Positions 32,868-43,531 of a stretch of DNA of 64,000 nucleotides are shown in pieces. Numbering within the stretch: the first letter of the stretch is position 1; every line of letters starts with the position of its first letter. The notes below the pieces were generated by a model. It was not told the DNA's origin. It made no database searches and was given only the letters and a program-made list of their open reading frames with translations. The translations under genes were made by a program, and so were the position numbers. The DNA comes from Aulosira sp. FACHB-615 (GTDB lineage: Bacteria > Cyanobacteriota > Cyanobacteriia > Cyanobacteriales > Nostocaceae), in contig NZ_JACJSE010000010.1 of NCBI RefSeq assembly GCF_014698045.1, forward strand, positions 124,001 through 188,000, read 5' to 3'.

Positions 32868-34334
32868 ATGGATTTTGTGATTAGTATTGATTCCCAAGCA
32901 GCTTTACCTTTACATCGCCAAGTTTATACAGAAATTCGTCAGGCAATTCTTACAGGGAGATTAACTCCAGGAGAAAAACTACCTTCAACTCGTGTGCTGG
33001 CTCAATTACTTGGTGTTTCTCGCGCCACCGTTACCCAAAGTTATGAAATGCTTCTGAGTGAAGGTTATCTAGAAACCAGTGTTGGTTCGGGAACCTTTGT
33101 CTGTCGTCAACTCCCTGATGATTTACTCAACACCACACCTATTCCACCAAAATTACCAGCAAATCCGCGTCCCATATCCTTATCAACCTATGGCGAAAGG
33201 TTGAGTCAGGGTAAATTTTTACACATCCCCGAAACAGATGTCGAGATTAGCTTTAGTTATGGACGACCAGCTTTTGATGAGTTTCCGATTAAGTTGTGGC
33301 GTAAGCTCTTATCTCGCCATTGTCAGTCTAGTAAGTCAGTGCTTGATTATACTTACAATTCACAGGGTTATCAACTTTTGCGGGAGGCGATCGCAGCTTA
33401 TCTATCTCGCTCCAGAGCCGTGAAATGTAACTCTGAGCAAATCATAATTGTCGGTGGTTCACAACAGGGGATTGATTTAATTACTCGTATATTAATTAAC
33501 CCTGGTGATTGCATAGCAGTGGAAGATCCAGGATATTTAAGTGCTAGACGAGCTTTTTTAGGGCAAGGAGCTAATTTATTTCCTGTAGCTGTAGATCAGT
33601 CAGGATTAATTGTCCATCATTTAACAACAGGTATAATTCCTAACATTAAGCTTGTTTATGTCACCCCATCACATCAATTTCCCACAGGTGCGACACTATC
33701 GCTGACTCGCAGGTTAGAGTTACTAGCTTGGGCAAAAAAATCAGGGGTAATGATTATTGAAGATGACTATGATAGCGAGTATCGTTATGGTAAACGACCG
33801 ATTCCCGCATTGCAAGGATTAGACCAAGGTAACTCAGTCATTTATGTGGGGACATTTTCTAAAGTTTTATTTCCGGCCTTACGTCTGGGTTACTTAGTTT
33901 TACCTCCAGATTTAGTACCAATATTTGCCCGTGGGAAATTGTTAGCAGATCGGCAATGCAGTTTATTAGAACAATATGCCTTGACAGATTTTATTACCGA
34001 AGGACATTTAGAACGACATATTAGACGGATGCGATCGCTTTACGACGGACGCAGGCAAACTTTGGTACAGTCTTTATTTGACCATTTTGGCGACAAAATC
34101 AAAATCCTAGGAGAAAATGCCGGAATGCACTTAATGGTCAAGTTCAACACTAAACTCAGTGATGATGAAATAGTTCAGCGTGCTGCCCTGGCTGGAGTGA
34201 ATATTGGGGCAGCATATCCTCAATATTTAAAAGATAGTCCTGGTAGTGAATTTATTTTTGGATATGCTGAACTCAGTCATCAGAAAATACAAGAGGGAGT
34301 GCGTCGATTAGCTCAAGTGATTTTAATTGATTAA
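32868..34334 (+). CDS. MocR/PdxR-family regulator (GntR HTH fused to aminotransferase-like domain)
   Basis: 488 residues. GntR winged helix at residues ~10-78 (LHRQVYTEIRQAILTGRLTP, LPSTRVLAQLLGVSRATVTQ), then a fold-type I aminotransferase domain (~110-485) with the PLP-binding Lys in YVGTFSKVLFPALRLGYLV and Asp/Tyr in IEDDYDSEYRY. The domain senses PLP or an amine; the protein is a DNA-binding regulator rather than an enzyme. The divergent PPOX gene is the probable target. Full length. Confidence 0.92.
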   Translation: MDFVISIDSQAALPLHRQVYTEIRQAILTGRLTPGEKLPSTRVLAQLLGVSRATVTQSYEMLLSEGYLETSVGSGTFVCRQLPDDLLNTTPIPPKLPANPRPISLSTYGERLSQGKFLHIPETDVEISFSYGRPAFDEFPIKLWRKLLSRHCQSSKSVLDYTYNSQGYQLLREAIAAYLSRSRAVKCNSEQIIIVGGSQQGIDLITRILINPGDCIAVEDPGYLSARRAFLGQGANLFPVAVDQSGLIVHHLTTGIIPNIKLVYVTPSHQFPTGATLSLTRRLELLAWAKKSGVMIIEDDYDSEYRYGKRPIPALQGLDQGNSVIYVGTFSKVLFPALRLGYLVLPPDLVPIFARGKLLADRQCSLLEQYALTDFITEGHLERHIRRMRSLYDGRRQTLVQSLFDHFGDKIKILGENAGMHLMVKFNTKLSDDEIVQRAALAGVNIGAAYPQYLKDSPGSEFIFGYAELSHQKIQEGVRRLAQVILID

Positions 34335-34346
34335 GCGGATATGATG

Positions 34347-34572
34347 TCATACCAATTCACGAAATTACTGATACAAATTACGTATGAATTCAGCACCCAG
34401 GAGTCAGAAGTCAGAATTTATCAGGACTGTTATTTAACTAGGATATTCATTTACCAAATCTTCTCCTGATTCTTTAATCCTTCTGACTCCTGAATTCTTA
34501 CCAAATTACTTCCTCTGCTCCTCTGCTTCCGGTCGCCGAGAGAATTTGAGGTGCTGCTTTATATGTATCACT
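34347..34572. repeat. Dispersed repeat, second copy, with a second repeat nested in it
   Basis: The outer element matches 16341-16462 in reverse orientation (ATACCAATTCACGAAATTAC at its left end, CTTCCGGTCGCCGAG inside, TATATGTATCA at the right). It is split by a ~121-bp insertion (34381-34501) flanked by CAAATTA at 34374-34380 and 34502-34508. The insert is the GAATTCAG..GAGTCAGAA family element also seen at 44842-44958. Its right end overlaps the last bases of the DUF938 gene. Confidence 0.75.
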
Positions 34573-35209
34573 TCCGTTCAAAAACTACGGAGAGATTATT
34601 GGCTGGCATTTCATAAATCTGTTTCAAGACAAGATGTTGGGTTTGAGCAACGGCTATGACATCATCTAAGTTACGCACACCCCATTCTGGGTTTTGGGAA
34701 CGTAAATATTCATCAAAAGCAGCATTACTTGGGGCTGTATGTTCTCCACCTTGTTTAAAAGGCCCATATAAATAAAGAATACCACCCACAGGTAAAATAC
34801 GATTTGCCCCTGCCATCAATCCTAAACAAGCTGACCAAGGTGAAATGTGAATCATATTAATATTGACGATGGCGACAATGGGCGAATTATTTAGCAATTG
34901 GGTTGTTGTTTCTTGCTCTAGCACCCACACAGGTTCTTTAGCATCCAGTTCCAATGGTGGATAAACATTTTGACATCCATAGTGTTCAGTCCAAGCAACT
35001 ATACTTGCTCTGGCTTGGGGACTGACATCTGTTGGTAGCCACATCACATTTCTCAGTTGCGATGCAAAATAAATTGCGTGTTCACCTGTACCACTGGCAA
35101 TTTCCAAGACTGTTCCACTTTTAGGTAATACTTTTAACAGTACGTCGAGAATTGGTTGGCGATTGCGCTCGGTAGCTGGGGCTGATTGTCTTGCATCTTG
35201 TGTTGTCAT
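34568..35209 (-). CDS. DUF938 SAM-dependent methyltransferase-like protein
   Basis: 213 residues. Starts MTTQDARQSAPATERNRQPI; class I SAM motif VLEIASGTGEHAIYFASQL, then WLPTDVSPQA and IVNINMIHISPWSACLGLMA, GPFKQGGEHTAPSNAAFD. This matches DUF938/METTL26-type proteins, which have a Rossmann methyltransferase fold but no established substrate. Monocistronic, divergent from the large kinase gene at 35294, with ~85 bases between. Confidence 0.88.
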   Translation of the reverse strand: MTTQDARQSAPATERNRQPILDVLLKVLPKSGTVLEIASGTGEHAIYFASQLRNVMWLPTDVSPQARASIVAWTEHYGCQNVYPPLELDAKEPVWVLEQETTTQLLNNSPIVAIVNINMIHISPWSACLGLMAGANRILPVGGILYLYGPFKQGGEHTAPSNAAFDEYLRSQNPEWGVRNLDDVIAVAQTQHLVLKQIYEMPANNLSVVFERK

Positions 35210-35293
35210 GCTTATGGTTTTAGTGGTTGATTTTACGGTTATTGTGGCAAGTTCAAGGTAAATTTTGCTCCTAGTATCAATTAACTTCTATAC

Positions 35294-38200
35294 ATGGGAA
35301 TACTACGTTTAGAAGTTTTCTCGACTAAAAGTAGTATGGCTGCAACTCAATTTAGTATTCCCGGATATGTAGTTAATGAGCAAATCTATGATGGGTTCAG
35401 AACTTTAGTTTACCGAGCGTTCAGAAAAACTGACAATTTACCTGTAGTCCTGAAACTCCTGAGAAATCCTTACCCCAGTTTTAGTGAAATTGTCCAATTT
35501 CGCAACCAGTATACAATAGCTAAAAATCTCAATCATCCTGGAATTATTCAAACTTATAGTCTGGAACAGTTTCAAAATAGCTATGTTTTGGTGATGGAAG
35601 ATTTTGGGGGAATTTCCTTAACCGAATGGCGAAAGGTAATAAGCGGTGAATTTTTTGAGGAATTTTTGCAAATAGCGATCGCCCTCTGTAATATCTTAGA
35701 TACACTTTACAAAAATCGGATTATTCATAAAGATATTAAACCCAGAAATATCTTAATTAACTCCACAACTAAACAAGTTAAGTTAATTGACTTTAGTATT
35801 GCATCTTTATTACCAAGAGAAACTCAAACCTTAGTTAATCCCAACGTATTAGAAGGAACACTTACTTACATTTCTCCAGAACAAACTGGGAGAATGAATC
35901 GCGGGGTTGATTATCGCACAGATTTTTATTCCTTGGGTGTAACTTTTTATGAATTACTCACAGGTGAATTGCCATTTGTATCTGATGATGCAATGGAATT
36001 ATTACATTGTCACATTGCCAAAACACCGACGGGATTAGGAACCAGAAAAGATATTCCCCAAGTTATTTCCAAGATTGTGATGAAATTGATGGCGAAAAAC
36101 GCCGAAGATAGATATCAAAGCGCATTGGGGCTGAAATTTGATTTAGAAAAATGTTTACAGCAGCTAAAAGAAACTGGTGAGATTCAAAGCTTTGAAATTG
36201 CTAGTCGGGATGTGTGCGATCGCTTCATGATTCCTGATCAACTTTATGGCAGAGAAACAGAAGTCAAAACCCTACTCCAAGTATTTGATAGAGTAAGCCA
36301 AGGTGCAACCGAAATGATGCTTGTTGCTGGGTTTTCGGGGATTGGAAAAACAGTAGTGATCAACGAAGTCCATAAACCAATTGTCCGCCAACGTGGCTAT
36401 TTTATCAAAGGTAAATATGACCAATTTCAACGGAATATTCCCTTCAGTGCCTTTGTGCAAGCATTCCGTGATTTAATGGGGCAATTACTCTCAGAATCAA
36501 ATGCACAATTGCAAACTTGGAAAATCAAAATTTTAGAAGTTGTCGGCGAAAACGGACAAGTTTTAATTGATGTCATTCCCGAATTAGAACGCATTATTGG
36601 CGCACAAGAACCTGCTACAGAACTATCAGGAACTGCTGCGGAAAATAGATTTAATTTGCTATTGCAAAAGTTTGTGAAAGTTTTCACTCATCCAGAACAT
36701 CCCTTAGTGATATTTTTAGATGATTTGCAATGGGCAGACTCCGCATCACTGAAATCGCTACAATTGTTGATGCAAGATACAAAACATTTATTGCTCTTGG
36801 GAGCATATCGAGATAATGAAGTATCACCAACTCACCCATTTATCTTGACTGTAGATGAGCTAAAAAAAACAGGCGCAGTTATCAATAAAATTATCCTCCA
36901 AGCCTTAAGCGAAACTAATCTCAATCATTTAGTTGCAGATACACTAAATTGTGAATCATCACTTGCCCAACCTTTGACAACATTAATCTATCAAAAAACT
37001 AAAGGTAATCCTTTTTTTGCTACCCAGTTTCTCAAAGCCTTAAATAACGAAAACTTGATTACATTTGACTTGGAATATCGTCATTGGCAGTGTGATATTG
37101 CTCAAGTGAAAGCTTTAGCAATTACTGATGATGTAGTAGAATTTATGTCATTGCAATTGCAGAAGTTTCCCCAGCAAACTCAAAATATTCTCAAGTTAGC
37201 AGCTTGTATTGGGGCGCAGTTTGATTTGCAGACATTGGCAATTATTTCGGAACAAACACCAGAAACAACGGCGGCAGATTTATGGAAAGCTTTGCAAGCA
37301 GGATTAATCGTTCCCAATACAGAGATTTATAAATTCTTTGTTCAATATGAATATATTTCTGGTATTTATGCAGCAGCTAATCCAGTTTATCGCTTTTTAC
37401 ATGACCGAGTTCAACAAGCAGCTTATTCCCTGATTCCTGATGACAACAAGCAAGTCACACATCTCAAGATTGGACAGTTACTGCTGCAAAATTCTGCCGC
37501 CATAGAACGAGAAGAAAAACTGTTTGATATTGTGGGACATTTAAACCAAGGACAAGCATTAATTAATCAACCACAGGAACGAGAAGCTTTAGCAGAACTT
37601 AACTTGCAAGCTGGGAATAAAGCCCGACATTCAACCGCTTACACCGCCGCTAGAGAATACTTTCAGACTGGTATTGACTTATTAGAGGTTAATTGTTGGC
37701 AAAGTCAGTATGAATTAGCTTTGAATTTATATATAGCTGCAACGGAAGCCAGTTATTTGAATGGTGATTTTAATGGTATGGAACAACTTGCAGCCGTAGT
37801 ATTGCAGCAGGCACAGAGCATTGTTGACAAAGTTAAAATCTACGAAATTCAAATTGCCGCATTAACAGCAAGTAGTCAAATATTAGCAGCGATCGCAGTC
37901 GGCAGAGAAGCTCTAGCCCAATTGGGAGTTGAATTACCCAGCCAAGTAGACGAAACTGAGATTGGCAAAGCTTTAGCAGCAGTTAACCAGCAACTCCAAG
38001 GACGAGAAATTGCTGCATTGATTGACTTACCTCTGATGAGTGAACCTCAAGCTCAAGCTGCAATCCAGATATTAAGTATGTTGTTTCCACCAGTGTTACT
38101 GGGAATGCCTGGTTTAATGCCCATTCTCGGCGCAACAATGGTACGCTTATCCCTAGAGTTTGGCAATACTCCCGCCTCCATCCCTGGCTATGCAATTCAT

Positions 38201-40741
38201 GGGATGGTGATGTGTGCCTTTTTTAGCGAAGTCGAAATCGGTTATGAATTTGGTAAATTATCCCTCTCCTTACTAGAGAAGTTGAATGCTCAAGGTATGA
38301 AGTGCATCACTCTTAATCTGTTTGGGGCTTTCATCCACCATCGCCGACAAGCACTGTTGAAAACGCTAATCATCCAGAAAGAAAGCTATCGGGCGGGGAT
38401 GGAAACGGGCGATTTCCTGTACGCTGGCTATAGCATACAAGGGTATGCCTTTGGAGGTTTGTTCACAGGTTCTGAACTGAACGCTTTGGCGGCTGAATTA
38501 ACTGCTTACAGTGCTGCTCTAGCTCAATTTAAGCAAGATTCGGCGCGAGTTTATCTGGATATGATACAGCAAACAGTGGCGCAATTTAGAGAAAAAGTGA
38601 GCCAACCCGATTGCTTAATTGGCACTTTCTATGATGAAACGGTGATGTTCCCGAAACATGAACAGGATAGGGATCTCACGGCGTTCGCTTTTACGTACAA
38701 CTACAAACTGCTACTTGCCTACTCTTTTGGCAATTATCACGCTGCCCTCGAATATATCACCCAATTTAAGTTCTATTTAATGGCAGTATCAGGAATGTTT
38801 TTAGTTCCCCTGTTCCATTTCTATGCAGCCCTCACCCACCTCGCAGTTATTACCGCAGCACCAGAAGAAATGCTCACCGAGGTAGAAACCCATCAAAATA
38901 TTCTGCACCAGTGGGCGCAAGATGCTCCCATGAATCATTTACATAAATGGCATTTAGTAGAGGCGGAAAAATTACGAGTTACTGGTGATAAATTAGCGGC
39001 GATAGAACATTACGAACAAGCCATTACCCTGGCGAAAACTCACAAATTTCTCAACGAAGAAGCCTTAGCCAACGAATTAGCTGCCAAATTTTATCTTGAT
39101 TGGGGCAAAGAAAAAATCGCCCAAACCTACATGATGGAGGCTTATTACTGTTATGCGCGGTGGGGTGCAAAAGCCAAAGTTATCGATTTAGAAACCCGTT
39201 ATCCCCAACTACTTCTAGCAATTCTGCACAAACAACAACCGACTTTCAAACCAACAGAAACAATCATTTCTATCTCCTCTCACACTATCCAAAGTTCCTC
39301 TCTGAGCAATACTAGCCTTTCACAAGCCCTCGATTTAGCAACTATTCTCAAAGCATTTCAATCTTTATCGAGTGAAATTGAGTTAGATAAATTACTCTCA
39401 ACTTTACTTCAAGTAATCCTCGAAAATGCCGGAGCCGATAAATGTGCATTACTGATGCCAAAAGATGATTCTTGGGTAATTGAAGCATTATCTCAATTTC
39501 AAAAACCTGCCATTGTTTTACGCTCTTTACCCTTTGAGAAAATAGTCCCAGTTACTTTAATTAATCGGGTGAAAAATACGCTGGCTGTCACTGTAATTGC
39601 CAATGCCATAGTCGAGCCAACTTTGCTTGCCGATCCTTATATTCTGCACCATGCACCCAAGAGTATTTTCTGTGCACCAATCCTCAAACAAGGCAAATTG
39701 ATTGGCATTTTATACTTAGAAAATAACTTAACAATGGGCGCATTTACCAGCGAACGCATTGAAATTCTCAACTTACTCTGCACTCAAGCCGCAATTTCTC
39801 TAGAAAACGCCAACCTATATCGTCAATTAGCAGATTATTCCCACAATCTCGAACAAAAAGTAGCAGAACGCACCCAAGAATTAACAGCCAAAGCTACTCA
39901 GCTAGAATTAACACTCAATCAACTTTACTCAACTCAATCCCAACTCATTCAAGCTGAAAAAATGTCTAGCTTAGGACAATTAGTTGCTGGAATTGCCCAT
40001 GAAATTAATAATCCAGTTAACTTTATTTATGGTAACTTACAACCAGCCAGTGAATATGTAGAATCCTTAATTGAATTAAATAACTTATATCAGCAACTTT
40101 ATCCCCAACCATTGCCAGAGATTGCTAATAAAATCGCCGATGTTGAACTAGAGTTTCTCATTCCAGATTTACAGAATCTTCTGTCATCCATGAAAATAGG
40201 AGCAAGCCGTATTAGTGAAATTGTACAGTCACTGCGAAACTTTGCCCGTTTGGATGAAGCAGAAATAAAACCAGTAGATATCCACACTGGTATTGATAGT
40301 ACGCTGTTGATTTTACAGCATAGATTTCAGATGAATAGCCAACATCCAGAGATTCAAGTAATTAAAAAATATGGGAAATTACCTTTAGTTAATTGTTATG
40401 CTTCTGCTCTTAATCAAGTGTTAATGAATATCATTAATAACGCCATTGATGCGCTAGAGATGAATCCCAATCCTCAAATTATCATCCAAACTGAGTTGAT
40501 CAATGACAAAAAGGCAGTGATCAAGATTAAAGACAACGGGATAGGAATTAGTAAGTCTGTACAGTCTCAAATATTTAACCCATTCTTCACGACAAAATGT
40601 GTAGGTCGTGGTACAGGTTTAGGGCTATCAACTAGTTATTCGATTGTGGTAGAAAAACATGGCGGTCAATTAAGTTGTATTTCCGCACCAGGAGAGGGGG
40701 CAGAGTTTATCATTGAAATTCCTGTATTGGAATATTTTTAA
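35294..40741 (+). CDS. Giant Ser/Thr kinase - AAA ATPase - GAF - histidine kinase
   Basis: 1815 residues (ATG 35294; an internal Met at residue 15, MAATQFSIPGYV, is a likely alternative). Ser/Thr kinase ~20-290: the Lys in VVLKLL, catalytic HKDIKPRN, and DFS in place of DFG, which I believe is common in this cyanobacterial family. AAA/STAND ATPase ~325-620: Walker A GFSGIGKTVV near 348, Walker B LVIFLDDLQWAD near 475. TPR-like helical region ~640-1330; GAF ~1350-1505; coiled coil; histidine kinase with GIAHEINNP near 1568, NQVLMNIINNAIDAL and GRGTGLGLS. It links eukaryotic-type and two-component signalling, probably in the cytosol. First gene of a three-gene signalling block with 40977 and 43532. 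Confidence 0.93.
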   Translation: MGILRLEVFSTKSSMAATQFSIPGYVVNEQIYDGFRTLVYRAFRKTDNLPVVLKLLRNPYPSFSEIVQFRNQYTIAKNLNHPGIIQTYSLEQFQNSYVLVMEDFGGISLTEWRKVISGEFFEEFLQIAIALCNILDTLYKNRIIHKDIKPRNILINSTTKQVKLIDFSIASLLPRETQTLVNPNVLEGTLTYISPEQTGRMNRGVDYRTDFYSLGVTFYELLTGELPFVSDDAMELLHCHIAKTPTGLGTRKDIPQVISKIVMKLMAKNAEDRYQSALGLKFDLEKCLQQLKETGEIQSFEIASRDVCDRFMIPDQLYGRETEVKTLLQVFDRVSQGATEMMLVAGFSGIGKTVVINEVHKPIVRQRGYFIKGKYDQFQRNIPFSAFVQAFRDLMGQLLSESNAQLQTWKIKILEVVGENGQVLIDVIPELERIIGAQEPATELSGTAAENRFNLLLQKFVKVFTHPEHPLVIFLDDLQWADSASLKSLQLLMQDTKHLLLLGAYRDNEVSPTHPFILTVDELKKTGAVINKIILQALSETNLNHLVADTLNCESSLAQPLTTLIYQKTKGNPFFATQFLKALNNENLITFDLEYRHWQCDIAQVKALAITDDVVEFMSLQLQKFPQQTQNILKLAACIGAQFDLQTLAIISEQTPETTAADLWKALQAGLIVPNTEIYKFFVQYEYISGIYAAANPVYRFLHDRVQQAAYSLIPDDNKQVTHLKIGQLLLQNSAAIEREEKLFDIVGHLNQGQALINQPQEREALAELNLQAGNKARHSTAYTAAREYFQTGIDLLEVNCWQSQYELALNLYIAATEASYLNGDFNGMEQLAAVVLQQAQSIVDKVKIYEIQIAALTASSQILAAIAVGREALAQLGVELPSQVDETEIGKALAAVNQQLQGREIAALIDLPLMSEPQAQAAIQILSMLFPPVLLGMPGLMPILGATMVRLSLEFGNTPASIPGYAIHGMVMCAFFSEVEIGYEFGKLSLSLLEKLNAQGMKCITLNLFGAFIHHRRQALLKTLIIQKESYRAGMETGDFLYAGYSIQGYAFGGLFTGSELNALAAELTAYSAALAQFKQDSARVYLDMIQQTVAQFREKVSQPDCLIGTFYDETVMFPKHEQDRDLTAFAFTYNYKLLLAYSFGNYHAALEYITQFKFYLMAVSGMFLVPLFHFYAALTHLAVITAAPEEMLTEVETHQNILHQWAQDAPMNHLHKWHLVEAEKLRVTGDKLAAIEHYEQAITLAKTHKFLNEEALANELAAKFYLDWGKEKIAQTYMMEAYYCYARWGAKAKVIDLETRYPQLLLAILHKQQPTFKPTETIISISSHTIQSSSLSNTSLSQALDLATILKAFQSLSSEIELDKLLSTLLQVILENAGADKCALLMPKDDSWVIEALSQFQKPAIVLRSLPFEKIVPVTLINRVKNTLAVTVIANAIVEPTLLADPYILHHAPKSIFCAPILKQGKLIGILYLENNLTMGAFTSERIEILNLLCTQAAISLENANLYRQLADYSHNLEQKVAERTQELTAKATQLELTLNQLYSTQSQLIQAEKMSSLGQLVAGIAHEINNPVNFIYGNLQPASEYVESLIELNNLYQQLYPQPLPEIANKIADVELEFLIPDLQNLLSSMKIGASRISEIVQSLRNFARLDEAEIKPVDIHTGIDSTLLILQHRFQMNSQHPEIQVIKKYGKLPLVNCYASALNQVLMNIINNAIDALEMNPNPQIIIQTELINDKKAVIKIKDNGIGISKSVQSQIFNPFFTTKCVGRGTGLGLSTSYSIVVEKHGGQLSCISAPGEGAEFIIEIPVLEYF

Positions 40742-40976
40742 AATTTAAATGAAACCATTTATTGGATAAAATCTGAGTTGTTGCCAAAATCAAAATGTAA
40801 AAATCTGATATAAGAGAATGAAAGAATTATTAAGATATTAAAAACCTCAATCAACAAATTGAAAGAAAAATAAAAAATAATCCACTCATAACTCATAACT
40901 CCTTACTTATCGTACTTTCCTCCCCGCAAGGTCTTGGTTATCTTGCTTCACAAATGGGTATCATAAATTACCCATC

Positions 40977-43445
40977 TTGAATCTGTTACAGATGCCTATG
41001 TCCGTCTTATCGTTCTGGGAATCTTCCTCATCAGGGAAAAAACCTGTCGGAGATTCGCCCCTCAGCGCCAAATCTGGTAAAGCTTCGCGCAGCTTGTTAG
41101 CTAAGGTCATTGTGGGTGGTACTACTTTATTTGTAGTTGTTGGTGCTTATTTTAGCTATCAAACCCTGCGAAGTGTTATGCTCGGCAATCTCAAGAATCA
41201 AGTGCTGTCAGAGGTGAAACAAAGTGGAGATGAAATTGATCACTGGCTGGCAATTCTCAAGGTGAGAGTTGATATGTTGGCGAACACGGATGAGGTGCGC
41301 TCCGTGGATTGGTCGATCGCTAGTAAATATTTAAAGGCGGAAGACGAGCGACTTGAGGATTTTTCCCTGTTTGGTTTAACCACACCAGATGGATGGCGAG
41401 AGAGTACAGTCCCCAATAGTAAGCGGGCAAATGTTACAGATAGACGCTGGTTTCAAAGGTCGATCGCTGGCTATGTTCATGTCGGCGACCCCATGATTGC
41501 GAGAGCGAATGGTGTGTCATCAGTTCCTATCTCCGTTCCTATCCGCAAAGATGGCAATCCATCGAGTCCCCCCATCGGCGTAGTGCATGGTAGTGTTGCT
41601 GTCGATCGCATCAAGGATGTCACAGAAAAACTCAAATACGGCAACAATAGCTATGCTTTTACCCTCAACTCTGCCGGACAAGCGATCATCCATCCTAACC
41701 CTGACTTCATGACTACGATTGAAAAACCAGGGATCAAATTGATTGATGCGACAGATCCGGGTTTAGCTGCGATCGCCAAAAAGATGGTCAATCGCCAACA
41801 AGGTATAGAATTAGTCAACATCGACAAAACTGTTAAATATGTAGCGTTTCTCCCCCTCAAAGAAGCTAACTGGTCGGTAGCACTGGTAATTCCCCGCGAA
41901 AATATTGAATCTCAGCTAAAACTCCTCGATATCATCGCTTTTGCAGTCTTAGCCTTGGCAGGGGCATTAATTGGGGTGTTGGTTTATGTCCAATCTACAG
42001 AACAAGCCCAACTCAAACAATCAAAAGCCTTAGCCGATGCAGCCAAAGAAATTGCTGACAGTGCCAACAATGCCAAAAGTGAATTTCTTGCCAACATGAG
42101 TCATGAACTCCGCACGCCGTTGAATGGGATTCTTGGCTATGCCCAAATTCTCGGACGTTCCAAAGCCTTACCAGAAAAGGAACGTCAGGGAGTCAACATT
42201 ATCCACCAGTGCGGGACTCATTTGCTGACACTGATTAACGATATTTTGGATCTTTCCAAAATCGAAGCACGAAAACTGGAACTTGCGCCCCAAGCTTTTC
42301 ACTTGCCGTCTTTTTTGCAAGGTGTGGTGGAAATTTGCCAAATTCGGGCGCAGCAGAAAGGCATTGAGTTTCACTACGAACCGGATGCTGATTTACCCTT
42401 GGGTATTAGTGCTGATGAAAAACGCCTGCGCCAAGTCTTGATTAACTTACTAGGTAATGGCATTAAGTTTACCGATCGCGGTAGTGTCACGCTACAAGTT
42501 CACCGCATTGGGCAAGATTCCGACAATAGCACTAAACTGCGCTTTAGCATTGTCGATACTGGAGTGGGGATTGCCACCGCAGATATCAATAAACTCTTCC
42601 AAACCTTTGAACAAGTAGGAGATCAAAAGCGGAAAGTCGAAGGTACAGGGCTGGGATTAGCCATTAGCCAACAGCTTGTACAGTTAATGGGTGGACAAAT
42701 TAAAGTCAAGAGTCAGCTTGATGCGGGTAGCGAATTTTCTTTTGAGATTGTTCTACCCTTAGCTAATGATTGGAGTCAACAGCAGACAGCATCGCTAGGT
42801 AAAATTATTGGCTACGAAGGCCGACAGCAGCATATTTTAGTGGTAGATGATCGCTGGGAAAATCGCGCCGTTTTAATGAATCTGCTAACGCCACTAGGAT
42901 TCATCATCACCGAAGCCGAACACGGACAAGCTGCTTTAGACAAACTCCAGCAACATCTCCCTGATATTGTTATTACTGACTTAGTGATGCCTGTAATGGA
43001 TGGTTTTGAACTGCTGCGCCGGATTCGGGAACAGGAACAACTGCGTTTGCTCAAAGTGCTTGTCTCTTCCGCCTCCGTTGCTCAAATCGATCAGCAAATG
43101 AGTATTGATGCTGGTGGCGATGATTTCCTTGCCAAACCAGTGCAAGTCAATGATTTGTTTAGATTGCTGGAAAAACATTTGCAACTCACTTGGAAAACTG
43201 AAGATACCCCCAATCAATCGGCAGATGAACAGCAAGCAACAGAACTCATTCCACCTCCTCCAGAGAGTCTCCAGGCTTGGTTAGAACTTGTGCAGGAGGG
43301 GCGATTGAAAAAGCTGATTACAGCAGCCGAACAACTGGAACAACAAAATCATCAATACAAACCCTTCACCCAGAAGATTATTCAACTGGCAAAACAGTTC
43401 CAAAGCGAACAACTGGAACAATTCATTCAGCAGTATCTTGCTTAA
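40977..43445 (+). CDS. Cache-domain hybrid sensor histidine kinase with receiver
   Basis: 822 residues. Ser/Lys-rich cytosolic N-terminus, membrane segment (~45-65), dCache sensor (~70-310), second membrane segment (~318-338), coiled coil, HisKA (SHELRTPLNGILGYAQIL, His near 372), HATPase (INLLGNGIKFTDRG, GTGLGLAIS), receiver (HILVVDDRWENRAVLMNLL, DIVITDLVMPVMDG) and a helical tail. HAMP is not clear between the membrane segment and HisKA, unlike the otherwise similar 2784-5567. The annotated ATG is at 40977; a later Met at residue 6 or 8 (MPMSVLSFW) is possible. Confidence 0.9.
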   Translation: MNLLQMPMSVLSFWESSSSGKKPVGDSPLSAKSGKASRSLLAKVIVGGTTLFVVVGAYFSYQTLRSVMLGNLKNQVLSEVKQSGDEIDHWLAILKVRVDMLANTDEVRSVDWSIASKYLKAEDERLEDFSLFGLTTPDGWRESTVPNSKRANVTDRRWFQRSIAGYVHVGDPMIARANGVSSVPISVPIRKDGNPSSPPIGVVHGSVAVDRIKDVTEKLKYGNNSYAFTLNSAGQAIIHPNPDFMTTIEKPGIKLIDATDPGLAAIAKKMVNRQQGIELVNIDKTVKYVAFLPLKEANWSVALVIPRENIESQLKLLDIIAFAVLALAGALIGVLVYVQSTEQAQLKQSKALADAAKEIADSANNAKSEFLANMSHELRTPLNGILGYAQILGRSKALPEKERQGVNIIHQCGTHLLTLINDILDLSKIEARKLELAPQAFHLPSFLQGVVEICQIRAQQKGIEFHYEPDADLPLGISADEKRLRQVLINLLGNGIKFTDRGSVTLQVHRIGQDSDNSTKLRFSIVDTGVGIATADINKLFQTFEQVGDQKRKVEGTGLGLAISQQLVQLMGGQIKVKSQLDAGSEFSFEIVLPLANDWSQQQTASLGKIIGYEGRQQHILVVDDRWENRAVLMNLLTPLGFIITEAEHGQAALDKLQQHLPDIVITDLVMPVMDGFELLRRIREQEQLRLLKVLVSSASVAQIDQQMSIDAGGDDFLAKPVQVNDLFRLLEKHLQLTWKTEDTPNQSADEQQATELIPPPPESLQAWLELVQEGRLKKLITAAEQLEQQNHQYKPFTQKIIQLAKQFQSEQLEQFIQQYLA

Positions 43446-43531
43446 AAGCAGAGCTGTCAGACTTTGAGTTATCAAAACTTTCCCAACTTCAGTGACTAAA
43501 GGCTGACTATATTTACGTCCAAACTTCCAAA

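Noticed and set aside
35760..35830. DFS instead of DFG in the Ser/Thr kinase, as a sign of inactivity
   Set aside because: I believe this substitution is common in cyanobacterial multi-domain kinases of this type; Lys and HKDIKPRN are kept, so no inactivation is claimed.
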